A stretch of DNA of 64,000 bases from Areca catechu (taxonomy: Eukaryota > Streptophyta > Magnoliopsida > Arecales > Arecaceae), in the NCBI GenBank assembly GCA_021397845.1, contig CM038048.1:31680727-31744726 (forward strand), in the 5' to 3' direction. The notes under the pieces are model-generated. The model was given only the letters and a program-made list of their open reading frames with translations, made no database searches and was not told where the DNA came from. Of the stretch, positions 1 through 11,093 are shown in pieces. The stretch's first letter is position 1; each line of letters starts with the position of its first letter. Both the position numbers and the translations under genes were made by a program.

Positions 1-286
1 AAAACTTGTAAAACACTTAAAGAGTTGTTAGTACAGCAAATATGTTGACTCTGGTCTTGATTTTGATGATTGACAAAATATTTAAGTATATATGAGTACT
101 AATTATATTTTAAGTATATTTTTCAGATCTTAGTACTCAACCATGTTGAATGAAGAAATGCTTGTATTTCAGTTGAAAAAGTCCTTAAATTAAGGGAAAA
201 TCAAGTATATGGACTTTGAAATTAATATGGAAGAACTTAAAAAGGTTAAAGTTTTAATTTGAAGATATTTCAGCAATGGCATAGGC

Positions 287-545
287 AAGTGTCGACACTT
301 GGAAATGAAGTGTCGACACTTGAGGATCAAGTATCGACACTTGAAGAGTGGAGTGTCAACTCAAGGTCTGAGACAAACAAAAACTTCAGAAAGTATTTTC
401 AGTCAAGTGTCGACACCTGGAGCTGAAGTGTCGATACCTGGAGCTGAAGTGTCGACACATGGAAGTGAAGTGTTGACACCTGGAAAATGAAGTGTCGACA
501 CTTGAAACTGAAGTGTCGACACCTGGAGGTGAGTGTCGACACTTG
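287..545. repeat. 21-bp phased palindrome array in the SIRE-like LTR
   Basis: About eleven copies of a motif close to the 14-base palindrome AAGTGTCGACACTT start near 287, 308, 329, 351, 405, 426, 447, 468, 490, 511 and 531. Spacing is almost always 21 bases. Several copies are exact and others differ at one or two positions. It lies upstream of the TATA-like motif at 652. A role as a U3 protein-binding array is inference. Confidence 0.85.
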
Positions 546-651
546 AACAGTAACGGCTAGTTTTCTGGGCTGCAAAACTTCTCCAACTTGGCTCCAACGG
601 CTATATTTTCCTCCCTAATAGCTATAAACGGTCATTTAAGTATTGGGAGGC

Positions 652-659
652 TATATAAA
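652..659 (+). promoter_or_regulatory. TATA box of the SIRE-like LTR
   Basis: TATATAAA lies about 110 bases downstream of the palindrome array, where a U3 promoter is expected. No transcript evidence is available. Confidence 0.45.
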
Positions 660-1492
660 CATCAAAAATCAAATGGAGAAGTAATCCTTTGATGTGTTTC
701 TTGAATATTCTTAAAGGATTCAAGAGTTGAGTGATTAAAAGCCTTCAAGCATCCAAGTTTCAATGAGAGCATTCAAAGTCTACATCTACAAGCATCAATC
801 AAAGGCTTCATCAACTTAAAGACAAGAACTTCACCAACATTCAAGGGCTTTAAAGAGATATTTGCTTTATTTTAGAAAGCTTTTATTGTATTCATTTATA
901 CTTGCTCTTACATTGTTTTACTTAAGGTTTTTGGTGAGCCTTGAAAAATCAAAGAGGTTTTTGGTAAGCCTTTGAAAACCAAAGTGGTTGCTGGTAAGCC
1001 TTGAAACCAACTAGCGTTTTACTTATGAGCCCGAAGCCAAAACAAGTTGTTTAGGTTCTTGGTTATTCCATAAAACCAAGGATGGTTATTGGTGAGCCTT
1101 GAATCAACTAGGGTTTAACTTATGAGCCCGAAGCCAAAATAAGTTGTAAAGGTTATTGGTGAGCCTAAGTTATAAAACCAAACTTAGTGGAATTCTCAAG
1201 GATGGCTTGGGGAGTGGATGTAGGTGCTTGGTTGGCACCGAACCACTATAACCTTTGTGTTTGTGTGATTGTTCTCCTTGTGCTTTTATTTCTTTATTTC
1301 TGCTGCATTTATTTGAAATACACAAGCACTTGAATTACATTAGTACATACTTACTTTAGTTCATATTTTAAATATTACAAAAGCTTTATAAAACCCAATT
1401 CATCCCCCTTCTTGGGTTGCCTACCTGAGCCTATAAAATGCATGCTCCAATATTTTGTTATCATCAAAATCACTTATGGGATCAACAAAATG

Positions 1493-1578
1493 TGTAATAG
1501 ACTCACTAAGCATTACTAATAAAAAAAAATTATTTATTTATTTATTTATTATTATTATCTTTTTTTAAGTCCTTAATT
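1493..1578. repeat. AT-rich low-complexity tract
   Basis: A poly(A) run followed by ATTT and ATT repeats (about 1519-1560) lies between the solo LTR and the end of the E0 coding remnant. Nothing codes here. It marks where homology of E0 to its relatives stops. Confidence 0.7.
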
Positions 1579-3150
1579 TCAATTCTGTGCTTGACCCTTG
1601 GTCGGTGGGTGACATACAGATGAAAATTTGACATGCACTCTTAATAGATGCCATAAGGTTTTCCAGAAATAAGCGGCAAATCTAACATGTTCAATGGGCT
1701 TATGCAACATACTAACCTCTATAAAATGTAATCTAATAATCCTAGAAACATGAGAAGCTTCGGGAAAAGGTAGAAAATAAGAAGTGGATTTGGGGATAAC
1801 CTGATAGGGGAAGAAATAAGAAAAAGATTCGAGGATTTGTCCTAGACTAATGGGGTTGACCTTAAGGGTTGGACATTGATTCACATCTACCAGGAATAAA
1901 GGATCAGCCTGAAGAAAGGATGAGTCAAGAATTTCAGGAAAAAGTTCTTCAATTGGAACTGATGGAGTGAACTTTTCCTGAGGGTGTTGGTTTAAGAAAG
2001 TCCTCACTAATTTCCTTTGGTTCCTGAATTTTAGGCTCTATGACTTGAGTCTCTTCTAGTATTTCCTCAAGTAAGGTCCTAGTAGGAGGGTTAGACTCAT
2101 TATGGGTCTTTTTTTTTAAGGATCCTACCAGTATAGTTTTAATCAGGGTATGGTCATGGTCAACTAACTCTAGGCTAGCTTTAACGTGGGTGTCTACCGG
2201 GTCAGCTAATTCTTGGTTAGCCATATATATTTCCTCTTCTCCCTTATACTCATCCACTAAGTTCATCTCAGCTTCATACACTTCTTCTTCAATAGCATCT
2301 TAGTGAACCATGGGATAGTAGAAGTAGGCCGATTAAGAAAAAATTGGCTAGGATCTAGGCTAGTAGGGGTAGGTTGACTAAGGGGAGGTGGACTAATTCG
2401 GAGTTTCTGACTAGGTGCACTGATCCTAGTGAGTTCGGGTTGATAGACTATGGGTTCCTTGGGCTCATAGGATATGGGCTCAAATCTATAGGTCATGGAT
2501 CTGGATTCGTAGGAGTTGGGTTCAAAGGATCTGGATGCATAGGAACTAGGTTCATATAATTTGGATAGGTACTTTTCTTTAAGTTTAAGTTTCATGTCAC
2601 TCTAGGTAGTTATGGGTATGTCTCTTCTTCATCTGATCATTCTTTCAACATCATCCCAATAAATTCTAGCCTGGCATACTAATTTGGGTTTAGCAATCTT
2701 AAACTTTCCTTCCTCAGTCATTTGACCCTTCTTAAAATACAGATCCATATCTTGGTCCCAATCAATATAATCCTCAAGATCAAGATCACCACCAAATTTA
2801 GGTGCTTCTATCCTAAAATTCCTAGTAGCTTTCTCATCCTGGTCTATAAAATCATAATTGGGTCTCCTATGGTTATTCTCCCAGATTTGGTCCTAGTGTG
2901 GGGCTCTCCTAGGGTTGGGTTCTAGGAATGGGTCAGGGTGTGGGGTTCTCTTAGGGTTGGGCTCCAGTAACGGGTCAGGGTGTGTCTCAAATTTAGGTCC
3001 AGGACGGGTCTTACAAGTTTTCTCTAGGTTCCCTAATCGTTGGTCCAGTCGATCAAACTTATGGTTCATTTGGGTACATTGTTCAGTGAAGGTCCTAAGT
3101 AAGGTTTCCATAGTGGACTACATGGTCAAACCAGACTGGGTTGGGTTTGA
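1579..3150 (-). pseudogene. E0 gag plus integrase remnant
   Basis: Read on the minus strand from about 3111. A coiled N-terminal segment (METLLRTFTEQ start) gives way to a Ty3/gypsy-type gag core visible near 2830-2600 (for example DYIDWDQDMDLYF). A Tyr/Ser/Pro-rich repeat segment, an acidic linker (MYEAEMNLVDEY near 2281) and an integrase remnant at 1800-1579 (SHVSR, then RFAAYFWKTLW) follow. Stops interrupt the gag core and frameshifts occur near 2275 and 2000. The integrase part lacks the SDRD-type catalytic segment, and the expected terminal Glu after GQ is not present. No protease, RT or RNase H is present. The same domain order recurs in E1 and E2, so this is one retroelement family; it is not a host gene. 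Confidence 0.75.
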
Positions 3151-3626
3151 GGCTACAAGTATTGGTCTCCTAATTTAAGGGTTATGTAATGCAAACACAT
3201 AGACAAAACTCGGACTAGGGTTTCCTAGACCTAGAGCTCAAGTAGAATGGGTCAGCTCAAATTATAACCAATTCAATAATTACCTTGTCCACTGACCAGA
3301 TAAGAGGTGGGGTCGTGGGATGCTCCACCTGCTCTCGTAGGGTCCTAATTAAAAACCACGATACCACTTAGGGCGTTTGCCTCTAGACATCTAGCCTTAG
3401 ACACCATATTCAAGTGATAATCACAGGATTGGGTGCACTAGCTTATACACAATACTTGGAACCCGACCTATTAGTGTCCCTAGCTCACTAGAGTAAATTA
3501 AGTCTAATTAATTTTAATTAGGTTGGGCTCAGATGCAAAGAAGGTTGTTATGAGCCCAGGACAGGTGATGAGCTCCTTCCCTGATCTGAGATGCTCAAGT
3601 GCCCTTAAGATTAGGTTACTTAATAA
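3151..3626 (-). other. E0 untranslated leader, gag-proximal part
   Basis: Non-coding leader of E0. It is similar to the E2 leader at about 28760-29000, sharing the stretch meaning 'tctagaggcaaac' and the phrase around TTTTTAATTAGGACCCT. It is interrupted at 3626 by the Copia solo LTR and resumes at 13174. Confidence 0.65.
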
Positions 3627-3977
3627 TGTAGGGTTCCGGTGCAACGCAGCGGAAGGGTAATTTCAAAATTGAAACTAAATTCACACCAAAAATCCTAAAC
3701 CAGGAACTCCTTAAATAAGACTAGAATATATGACAAGCATATCTATGCAAATTAGGATTAGGGTACCAACCTGTAATCGCTTATTCCAACAAACTTGAAG
3801 TTGAAGGGGCTAACTGAATTCACCAGGCATCCAGGTGTCCGCCCTCCGATGGTGATCCACACAGAGCAATGATCAAGAACACTATCTTCTTGTCCAATGG
3901 TTCCTCCTATTGAGTTCTTCTTCCTAGAACTCAATTCTTTGGATTATGGCTGGAATTCTTCCATACAAGAGGTTGCC

Positions 3978-5716
3978 TGGTGCGGGCACCAGACTCAGAA
4001 GAAGACTTCAGGGCTCCATCTGGATCTCTGATTGACATTGCCCAAAGAATTAGGGTTTTCTGGTTTTGTAATAAAGGTTGACTTGGTCAACTTAATTTTA
4101 GTTTGAGTCTGTATTTCCCTGCAATTTAAATTTTGTTGAGTCATGTTGACTCAATACAAGTCCTAGTAGTGGTCTAGGTCTTCTCCAAGGTGCCACATTT
4201 TCTCCCAGGACCAAAAAGTGGGCGCCACACTCCCAGCCACACGCCAGAATCCAGGAGGCGCCACATCTCCATCCAGTGTACCTTGGTCCCCACACCATAA
4301 GAAAGCAGGTCCCTTCTTTCATGCGCCACTTGGGGGAGAAATCCATCAAGATACCTCAATCCAAGGAGGAGCCAACTTCTTTCCAGATAAACCCAAGCTA
4401 GGATGGCAAGAATTTTTCTTGAAGAGAGGATCAAGGAGATGCCCCACAATGTTCCATAAAAACCCAAGTTATAAAAGGGAAGAGATCATGTCTTGGGGAG
4501 AAAATCAAGGAGGCATCCAAAAGTTTCCTAAAGTGCCAAAGCCATGAAAGGAAGAAGCCTAAACTTGTGGAGCAAGACTAGGAGGTGTCCAAAAGAGCCA
4601 AACCATGAAGGGAAAATCCTTGATTCATGGAGAGATACTAGGAGACATCCCCATAACCTGCCATTTGGAGCTGATTTTCAAGTTTTCTTGGAGTTTTTGG
4701 GCTGCCCACTCATGGAAGGAGTCTTGGGAAGAGAATTTGATGCCTAAAGTGTGGGTTAGTCCTATTAGTCCCACATGGGAAGTGTATGAAATTTTATTTC
4801 TTTGTTATGTCTATATATTCAACTCTATGTAACTCTTGAAAAATGATGAATGAAATCAATTTCTATGTGAGCAACTTTGTGTTTCTCTCTTTCGCACTTG
4901 TATTCAGGTGTTGAGCTCCGTGAGGGAGTAAATCCGGGTTCCCTAGGAACCTTGAGGAGGTGTGAGATCTCCAACCCCAAAACCCTAGCTTAGTCCACCC
5001 ATCTCTACTCCACCACCACCAAAATCTAATTATCCATCTTCATCCCACGGCCCCTCTCTTCCACATCGAAGCCAGTCACCAGCATCCAGGTTCAGATCAA
5101 CTGTTTCAACTACAGAGCCAGTTCAAAGGAGAGTCAGATCAGTATCAAGATCTCCGGAACTTCTACATCCAATAATCTTCATTAAGTGCTCAGGTCAGTG
5201 TCTTTCTTTGAGTTTCTGGTTCTTTTTTTTGTTCTTCTTCTTCCAGATCCTGCGTTCGAGAAGAAGGCCAACCTTGCCATAGGACTACAATCCGAGGATC
5301 CATTGCGAAGATACCCCGTCTCAAAGGATCCTACAATCTGCTCGAGAGTGTCCTTCAATTGAAGCAACGAGAGATATCACAGTCAGGTATAAAACCTTCT
5401 CTTCTCTCTTCGTCTGTTTCTTGAAAGAGGAGTAAACCCTAGGTCTGGGGGTTTCTCAATCCCCAGCGATCCTACTTCTGAGTTACTCTGATAATCCACT
5501 CCTTTTAATTGTGCTTTCTATCATTTCTTAGTTTCTTTCAACATTAGTTTATCTTTCCTTTGAGTCAAAGCCGACTTCTGAAAATAAATAAATGAATAAA
5601 ATACATTAATTTTAATTTACTTCCGCATCGCATCATCTCTTTTGTTCCGCCTCATTTTTGGTATCAGAGCTTCCGTTCTGCATCATTTTTGGTATTAGAG
5701 CTTTCGTTCTACATCA
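3978..5716 (+). repeat. E1 5' LTR
   Basis: 1739 bases starting TGGTGCGGGCACC and ending ACATCA. A TATA-like run (TATATATT) is at about 4810. The last ~65 bases contain two PBS-like copies, at about 5659 and 5688, upstream of the true PBS. Near-identical to 9356-11093. Open reading frames inside it are incidental. Confidence 0.9.
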
Positions 5717-5720
5717 ATTT

Positions 5721-5732
5721 TGGTATCAGAGC
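5721..5732 (+). promoter_or_regulatory. E1 primer-binding site (initiator tRNA-Met)
   Basis: TGGTATCAGAGC, the standard plant complement of the initiator tRNA-Met 3' end, four bases after the LTR. Confidence 0.9.
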
Positions 5733-6613
5733 CCTGTCTAGGGTTTCTATCTTGTTTGCTTGTTTGAGTGTCTCTCCTTTTTACTTTGTCTGCTCGAAGT
5801 AGGCTCCCCAGGATGTCCGGTCCTAGGAACGAAGCGAGGTGCAAACCTCCTCTTCCCATTCCACGGGATGTTCCTAGGGCGTGTAGGGGATCCGCTGGGT
5901 TACAACTTCGTAGCAGGAATTATAAACGGGGGAAGCACTCTGTTTTTAGTCTGTAACTATCCTGTTGCAGGAATTGTTTCTCATTGCAGGTAATTCCAAA
6001 TTGCATGATTTTTATTTCGCTGAATAATTGAAGCTATTTTACATAATTTTCCTGTGATTTATTGGTTTCTGTGAAATTTCTGAGAGTTAAATTACTGCAA
6101 CTCTATTTCTGTGTTTCTGTAATTCAATTTTTTGAGTGATCATCTCCTAATTCATCTTAAGGGCATTTGAGCATCTAAGATAAGGGGAGGAGTTAATAAC
6201 CTCTCCTTAGCCCAAAATCACCACCCACTCATTCGATCCTAAGCCTAACTTTAAAATTCATTAGACTTAATTTGCCCTAGTGGGCTAGGGACACCAACAA
6301 GTCGGGTCTAGGCTAATGTTGAGTCAGTTTGTCTAGTTACTCTGTGTGTGCTTTGTACTCAGTGTCTAGAATGGTGGTTCAGGGATTCTATCCCGAAGGG
6401 CTTGTGTGCTGGTCCGCCTACCTGGCCAATCTCTGATTGGTATCTAGGATTGGTAATTAGGGACCTAACACTCCCCTTACACCTGCCTGGCTGAGTCCCG
6501 AGTTACTACAGGCTAGCTTGCCACTCTGATTGGGCATCTAGTTTGGGCTCTAGGTCTAGTTAGCCCGTAGTCGTTTCAGTCGAGTCTCATTTGGTGTGCT
6601 TGCTTGCATCATC
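5733..6613 (+). other. E1 untranslated leader
   Basis: About 880 bases without a convincing gene. It resembles the E2 leader (28000-29000). Short frames here (for example from 5760) have no recognisable product. Confidence 0.7.
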
Positions 6614-8434
6614 ATGTCCACCCGGAACGAAGTACCCTACCAACCTGGTCAAACCCAACCTGATTTAGAGGCCATGATTAGAACTCTTACCGAAAGTATG
6701 ACCAAATTGAGTCAGGATATGAATGAGGGTTTTGCCCGGTTTAGAGACCGAGCCCAGGGACTTGAGAAACATAGACATCAAAATTGCACCCCTGATCCAA
6801 AATTTAATAGGCCCCAACCTCACCCATGCCAGGAGCCTAGGAGGACCTTATACCGTGATCCCGAGCATAACCCTAGGAGCCTATATCCATACTTGGTTGA
6901 CTCAGAAAAGGGACCTGTTAGGAACACCGAACCTTATGCACCCACTTTTGATGGAAGACAAGAGACATATATTAAGTGGGAAGAACAAATGGATCGGTAT
7001 TTTGAGTGCACTAACATATCGAAATTAGGACAAATTAGGTTGGCCAAAACCAAGTTCACCAAACATGCTAGGTCGCATTGGTATGCTATTGAGCATGAGT
7101 GTTATCAAAGAAAAGAGGAAATATATACTTGGAGAGATATGAGAAGTAAGTTAAGAGATAGGTACCTAGGTAGATCCTATGAGAAAAGACTTTTAGACCA
7201 ATGGTACCAATTGCGACAAGGTAATAGGCATGTGTCTAAATATATGGAGGACTTCCAGTGGTACGACATGAAATGCAATACCATTGAGACCGAAGCTCAG
7301 ATCACATCGAGGTTTAGGGTTGGGTTACACCCAGACATTTATAAGAAGCTATGCCTTGAAAAGACCAATAAGTTAGACCGAGCCTACCAAGAAGCCTAAG
7401 ACTATGAGTGGTCTTTAAGATATAACCAATCAAGTACTTTGGACTTAAAGCCAACCTCTACCAACTTGAGTCAAGTTCCGATTGATCCGACACCCGTAGT
7501 GAACCAGACTTTTGTTTGTCAATTCCCACTTGTGTCACCTCTTGACCAGAAGGATAACACTTAGAAGGAGTTAGGCATGGCCATCCCAAAATTAGTTGAC
7601 CTGACCAGAGCCGTACTTAAAGAGGAATCAAAGGAGAATAGATTAGAACCTTTCAGTGAGATTGAGGAAGAAATATATGAGCCTGACATAAGTTTGATAG
7701 ATGAATATGAAGAAGAAGAATTTGAGGATATCTCTCCCGATAATTCAATTAACCAACTCCTACCTAATGGGGTTATTGAGGGGACCCCTGCCACTCAAGG
7801 AATTCAGGAGCTAACCCTAAGAGAAGACCCTTTTGAGGAAGTTCAGGAAGAGGAAATTACACCAAATGAAAGTTTAAGTGAGAATACCCCTGAACTCATT
7901 GAGGAATCCAAAGAAGACACCCCTGAGTCAAATCTGGTAGAGAAGTGTGAAGAAGGAAGGGGTTCACAAGAATTGCCCATTGAGAAGGTCCAAGAACAAG
8001 AAAAAGACAGTAGCTTAGAGGACTTTTTAGATAAACATTCCAAAGACCTTCCTGATAACCTTCCACCTTCTAGGAGCACCCAGCCTACCCTAGAACTTGC
8101 ACTTGTAGACCCTCCTAGAGCAAATCATGAGGTTTGGATGAGTGCACCTATAGAACAATGTCCTCATTTTAAGGTCATCCTGAATAACCAAGATTTGTTT
8201 CTTGTTTCTGATAAGCCACCTCAAAACTCTGATTCTTATTTCCTACCCTTCCCTGAATCTTCTCATGTTTCTAGAGCTATGGGATTACACTTTACTGAGA
8301 TCTCTAGGTTGCAAGACTCCTTAGAACCTATTAGGTTTGCCACCTACTTCTGGAAGACCTTATGGCACCTACTAGGCATCCATAATAAGTTTTCATGCTC
8401 TGCATGCCCTCCTCCGACCCAAGGTCAAACCTAG
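6614..8434 (+). pseudogene. E1 gag, acidic linker and integrase remnant in one frame
   Basis: Start chosen at 6614 (MSTRNEVPYQ), six codons after a weaker upstream ATG. Residues ~10-65 are coiled and charged. A Ty3/gypsy gag core follows (about 6930-7396; YIKWEEQMDRYF, then LRDRYLG and FRVGLHPDIYKKL). Stops at 7397 (TAA) and 7562 (TAG) interrupt an otherwise continuous frame; both are explained by C-to-T change of glutamine codons. From 7577 the product is strongly acidic (runs such as DEYEEEEFED). From about 8235 it becomes integrase-like: SHVSR, LHFTEISRL, then RFATYFWKTLWHLLG, ending GQT-stop. The segment carrying the second catalytic Asp is missing. No zinc knuckle, protease or RT is seen. 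Confidence 0.8.
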
Positions 8435-9345
8435 AGAGCCTTAGTTTGTTAGGTTTAGACCTAGGGTTCCTTTGGAATAAAGTCCATTCTTTAGGAATGC
8501 GTCATCAGTCTAGTTTAGTTTTTCTTGACCCTTTACTAGGCTTTGACTCTGATTTTGGTTTGATTGAGAGCACCAGGAATTGGGATTTGTATTTTGTCCA
8601 GGACTAAATTTGCATATAATGTTTCGATCAATAGGTCTATAGGCTAGAGTCCCTTTGAAATTGTTCATGGATACAAGCCTCACACACCACTTGATCTGAT
8701 TTCACTATTAGTCCACACACACAAGTCTCTTGATGCACTTGCATAGCATGTAAAGGACTTGCATAAAGAAATTCATGCCAAAATAAATTTAAGTAATGAA
8801 ACTTATAAGAAGTTGGCTGATTCTCAAAGGCGAGTCAAAACTTTTGTTGAGGGAGACTATGTAATGATTAGGTTAAGGCCTGAACGATTTCCTCCTGGAA
8901 CTGTTAGAAAGTTACATGCTAGAGGAGCTGGACCATTTAGAGTGGTGAAGAGAGTAGGGTCCAATGCCTATGTGCTCGAGTTGCCTTCAGAACTAGGCAT
9001 TAGCTCCACTTTCAACATTACAGACCTAGTAGAGTATAGAGAGCCAGCTATAATTCCCAGTGAGCCTTTTTGAGCCTAATCCTGCTCTTGAGAGTGAACC
9101 TAACCCTGTGTGTCCACCAACAAACTAGCCTGTGAGGAAAGAGCAGATTGAAAAGATCCTGGATGATCAGGTTATCTCTACTCCTAATCGAGGATACCAA
9201 AGATACCTAGTCCGCTGGCAAGGAAGGCCAGATTCTGATAACTCTTGGATCTCTCGAGAAGAATAACAAGAATTAGACCCAGACCTCTTGGAGAGATACC
9301 AGAGCCATCTTGATCCATACTCGACAGGGTCGAGTTCCTCCCACC
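8435..9345 (+). pseudogene. E1 integrase C-terminus with chromodomain
   Basis: After about 140 unalignable bases, integrase sequence resumes at about 8575 (NWDLYFVQ, INRSIG, then FEIVHGYKP). The open stretch 8759-9073 carries the DYVMIRLRPERFPPGT and GAGPFRVVKRVG signatures of the GPY/F domain. A stop at 9071-9073 separates it from a chromodomain-like tail at about 9145-9265 (EQIEKILDD, then YQRYLVRWQGRPDSDNSW), which has its own stop. In chromoviruses this tail directs integration to marked chromatin. All other catalytic pol domains are absent from E1. Confidence 0.8.
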
Positions 9346-9347
9346 CC

Positions 9348-9354
9348 GGGAGAA
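9348..9354 (+). other. E1 polypurine tract
   Basis: GGGAGAA just upstream of the 3' LTR start. Relatives carry a similar tract at the same place (31237-31245; minus strand 25893-25881). Confidence 0.55.
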
Positions 9355-9355
9355 T

Positions 9356-11093
9356 TGGTGCGGGCACCAGACTCAGAAAAAGACTTCAGGGCTCCATCTG
9401 GATCTCTGATTGACATTGCCTGAAGAATTAGGGTTTTCTGGTTTTGTAATAAGGGTTGACTTGGTCAACTCAATTTTAGTTTGAGTCTGTATTTCCCTGC
9501 AATTAAAATTTTGTTGAGTCATGTTGACTCAATACAAGTCCTAGTAGTGGTCTAGGTCTTCTCCAAGGTGCCACATTTTCTCCCAGGACCAAAAAGTGGG
9601 CGCCACACTCCCAGCCACACGCCAGAGTCCAGGAGGCGCCACATCTCCATCCAGTGTGCCTTGGTCCCCACACCACAAGAAAGCAGGTCCCTTCTTTCAT
9701 GCACCACTTGGGGGAGAAATCCATCAAGATACCTCAATCTAAGGAGGAGCCAACTTCTTTCCAGATAAACCCAAGCTAGGATGGCAAGAATTTTTCTTGA
9801 AGAGAGGATCAAGGAGATGCCCCACAATGTTCCATAAAAACCCAAGTTATAAAAGGGAAGAGAGCATGTCTTGGGGAGAAAATCAAGGAGGCACCCAAAA
9901 GTTTCCTAAAGTGCCAAAGCCATGAAAGGAAGAAGCCTAAACTTGTGGAGCAAGACTAGGAGGTGTCCAAAAGAGCCAAACCATGAAGGGAAAATCCTTG
10001 ATTCATGGAGAGATACTAGGAGACATCCCCATAACCTGCCATTTGGAGCTGATTTTCAAGTTTTCTTGGAGGTTTTGGGCTGCCCACTCATGGAAGGAGT
10101 CTTGGGAAGAGAATTTGATGCCTAAAGTATGGGTTAGTCCTATTAGTCCCACATGTGAAGTGTATGAAATTTTATTTCTTTGTTATGTCTATATATTCAA
10201 CTCTATGTAACTCTTGAAAAATGATAAATGAAATTAATTTCTATGTGAGCAACTTTGTGTTTCTCTCTTCCGCACTTGTATTCAGGTGTTGAGCTCCGTG
10301 AGGGAGTAAATCCGGGTTCCCTAGGAACCTTGAAGAGGTGTGAGATCTCCAACCCCAAAACCCTAGCTTAGTCCACCCATCTCTACTCCACCACCACCAA
10401 ACCCTAATTTTCCATCTTCATCCCACGGCCCCTCTCTTCCACATCGAAGCCAGTCACTAGCATCCAGGTTCAGATCAACTATTTCAACTACAGAGCCAGT
10501 TCAAAGGAGAGTCAGATCAGTATCAAGATCTCCGGAACTTCTACATCCAACAATCTTCATTAAGTACTCAGGTTAGTGTCTTTCTTTGAGTTTCTGGTTC
10601 TTTTTTTTGTTCTTCTTCTTCCAAATCCTGAGTTCGAGAAGAAGGCCAACCTTGCCATAGGACTACAATCTGAGGATCCATTGCGAAGATACCCCATCTC
10701 CAAGGATCCTACAATCTGCTCGAGAGTGCCATTCAATTGAAGCAACGAGAGATATCACAGTCAGGTATAAAACCTTCTCTTCTCTCTTCATCTGTTTCTT
10801 AAAAGAAGAGTAAACCCTAGATCTGGGGGTTTCTCAATTCCCAGCGATCCTACTTCTGAGTTACTGTGATAATCCACTCCTTTTAATTGTGCTTTCTGTC
10901 ATTTCTAAGTTTCTTTCAACATTAGTTTATCTTTCCTTTGAGTCAAGGCCGACTTCTGAAAATAAATAAATAAAAAAATATATTAATTTTAATTTACTTC
11001 CGTATCGCATCATCTCTTTTGTTTCGCCTCATTTTTGGTATCAGAGCTTCCGTTATGCATCATTTTTGGTATTAGAGCTTTCGTTCTACATCA
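9356..11093 (+). repeat. E1 3' LTR
   Basis: 1738 bases, TGGTGCGGG...ATCA, near-identical to 3978-5716 and followed by the TSD TTGCC. The TATA-like motif is at about 10188. Both PBS-like copies near the 3' end are also present here (about 11037-11085). Confidence 0.9.

Larger units (their letters stand above)
43..1487 (+). mobile_element. Solo LTR, SIRE/Maximus-like Copia
   Basis: A 1445 bp block begins TGTTGA and ends TCAACA. It is flanked by AAATA (38-42) and AAATG (1488-1492), a five-base target duplication with one mismatch. The first ~40 bases (43-82) and last ~39 bases (1449-1487) are imperfect inverted complements, as in SIRE-type Copia LTRs. A TATA-like motif lies at 652-659. No primer-binding site, polypurine tract or internal region adjoins it, so it is read as a solo LTR left by LTR-LTR recombination. 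The lineage name is inferred from the style of the termini; the boundaries are seen. Confidence 0.8.
3978..11093 (+). mobile_element. E1: complete non-autonomous chromodomain Ty3/gypsy element
   Basis: 7116 bp, bounded by exact TTGCC duplications (3973-3977, 11094-11098). It has two LTRs of 1739 and 1738 bases, a tRNA-Met type PBS, a gag-like frame, an integrase remnant with chromodomain and a short purine tract. Protease, RT and RNase H are missing, so it must have moved using proteins from an autonomous relative. The LTRs differ by about ten positions in their first 370 bases, mostly transitions. It lies inside the Copia solo LTR, which in turn lies in E0, a member of the same family in the opposite orientation. 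Confidence 0.88.

Noticed and set aside
4098..4547. Frames of 83-109 residues on both strands in E1 LTRs, repeated at 9503-9845.
   Set aside because: Non-coding LTR sequence; each frame has a twin in the other LTR with different stops.
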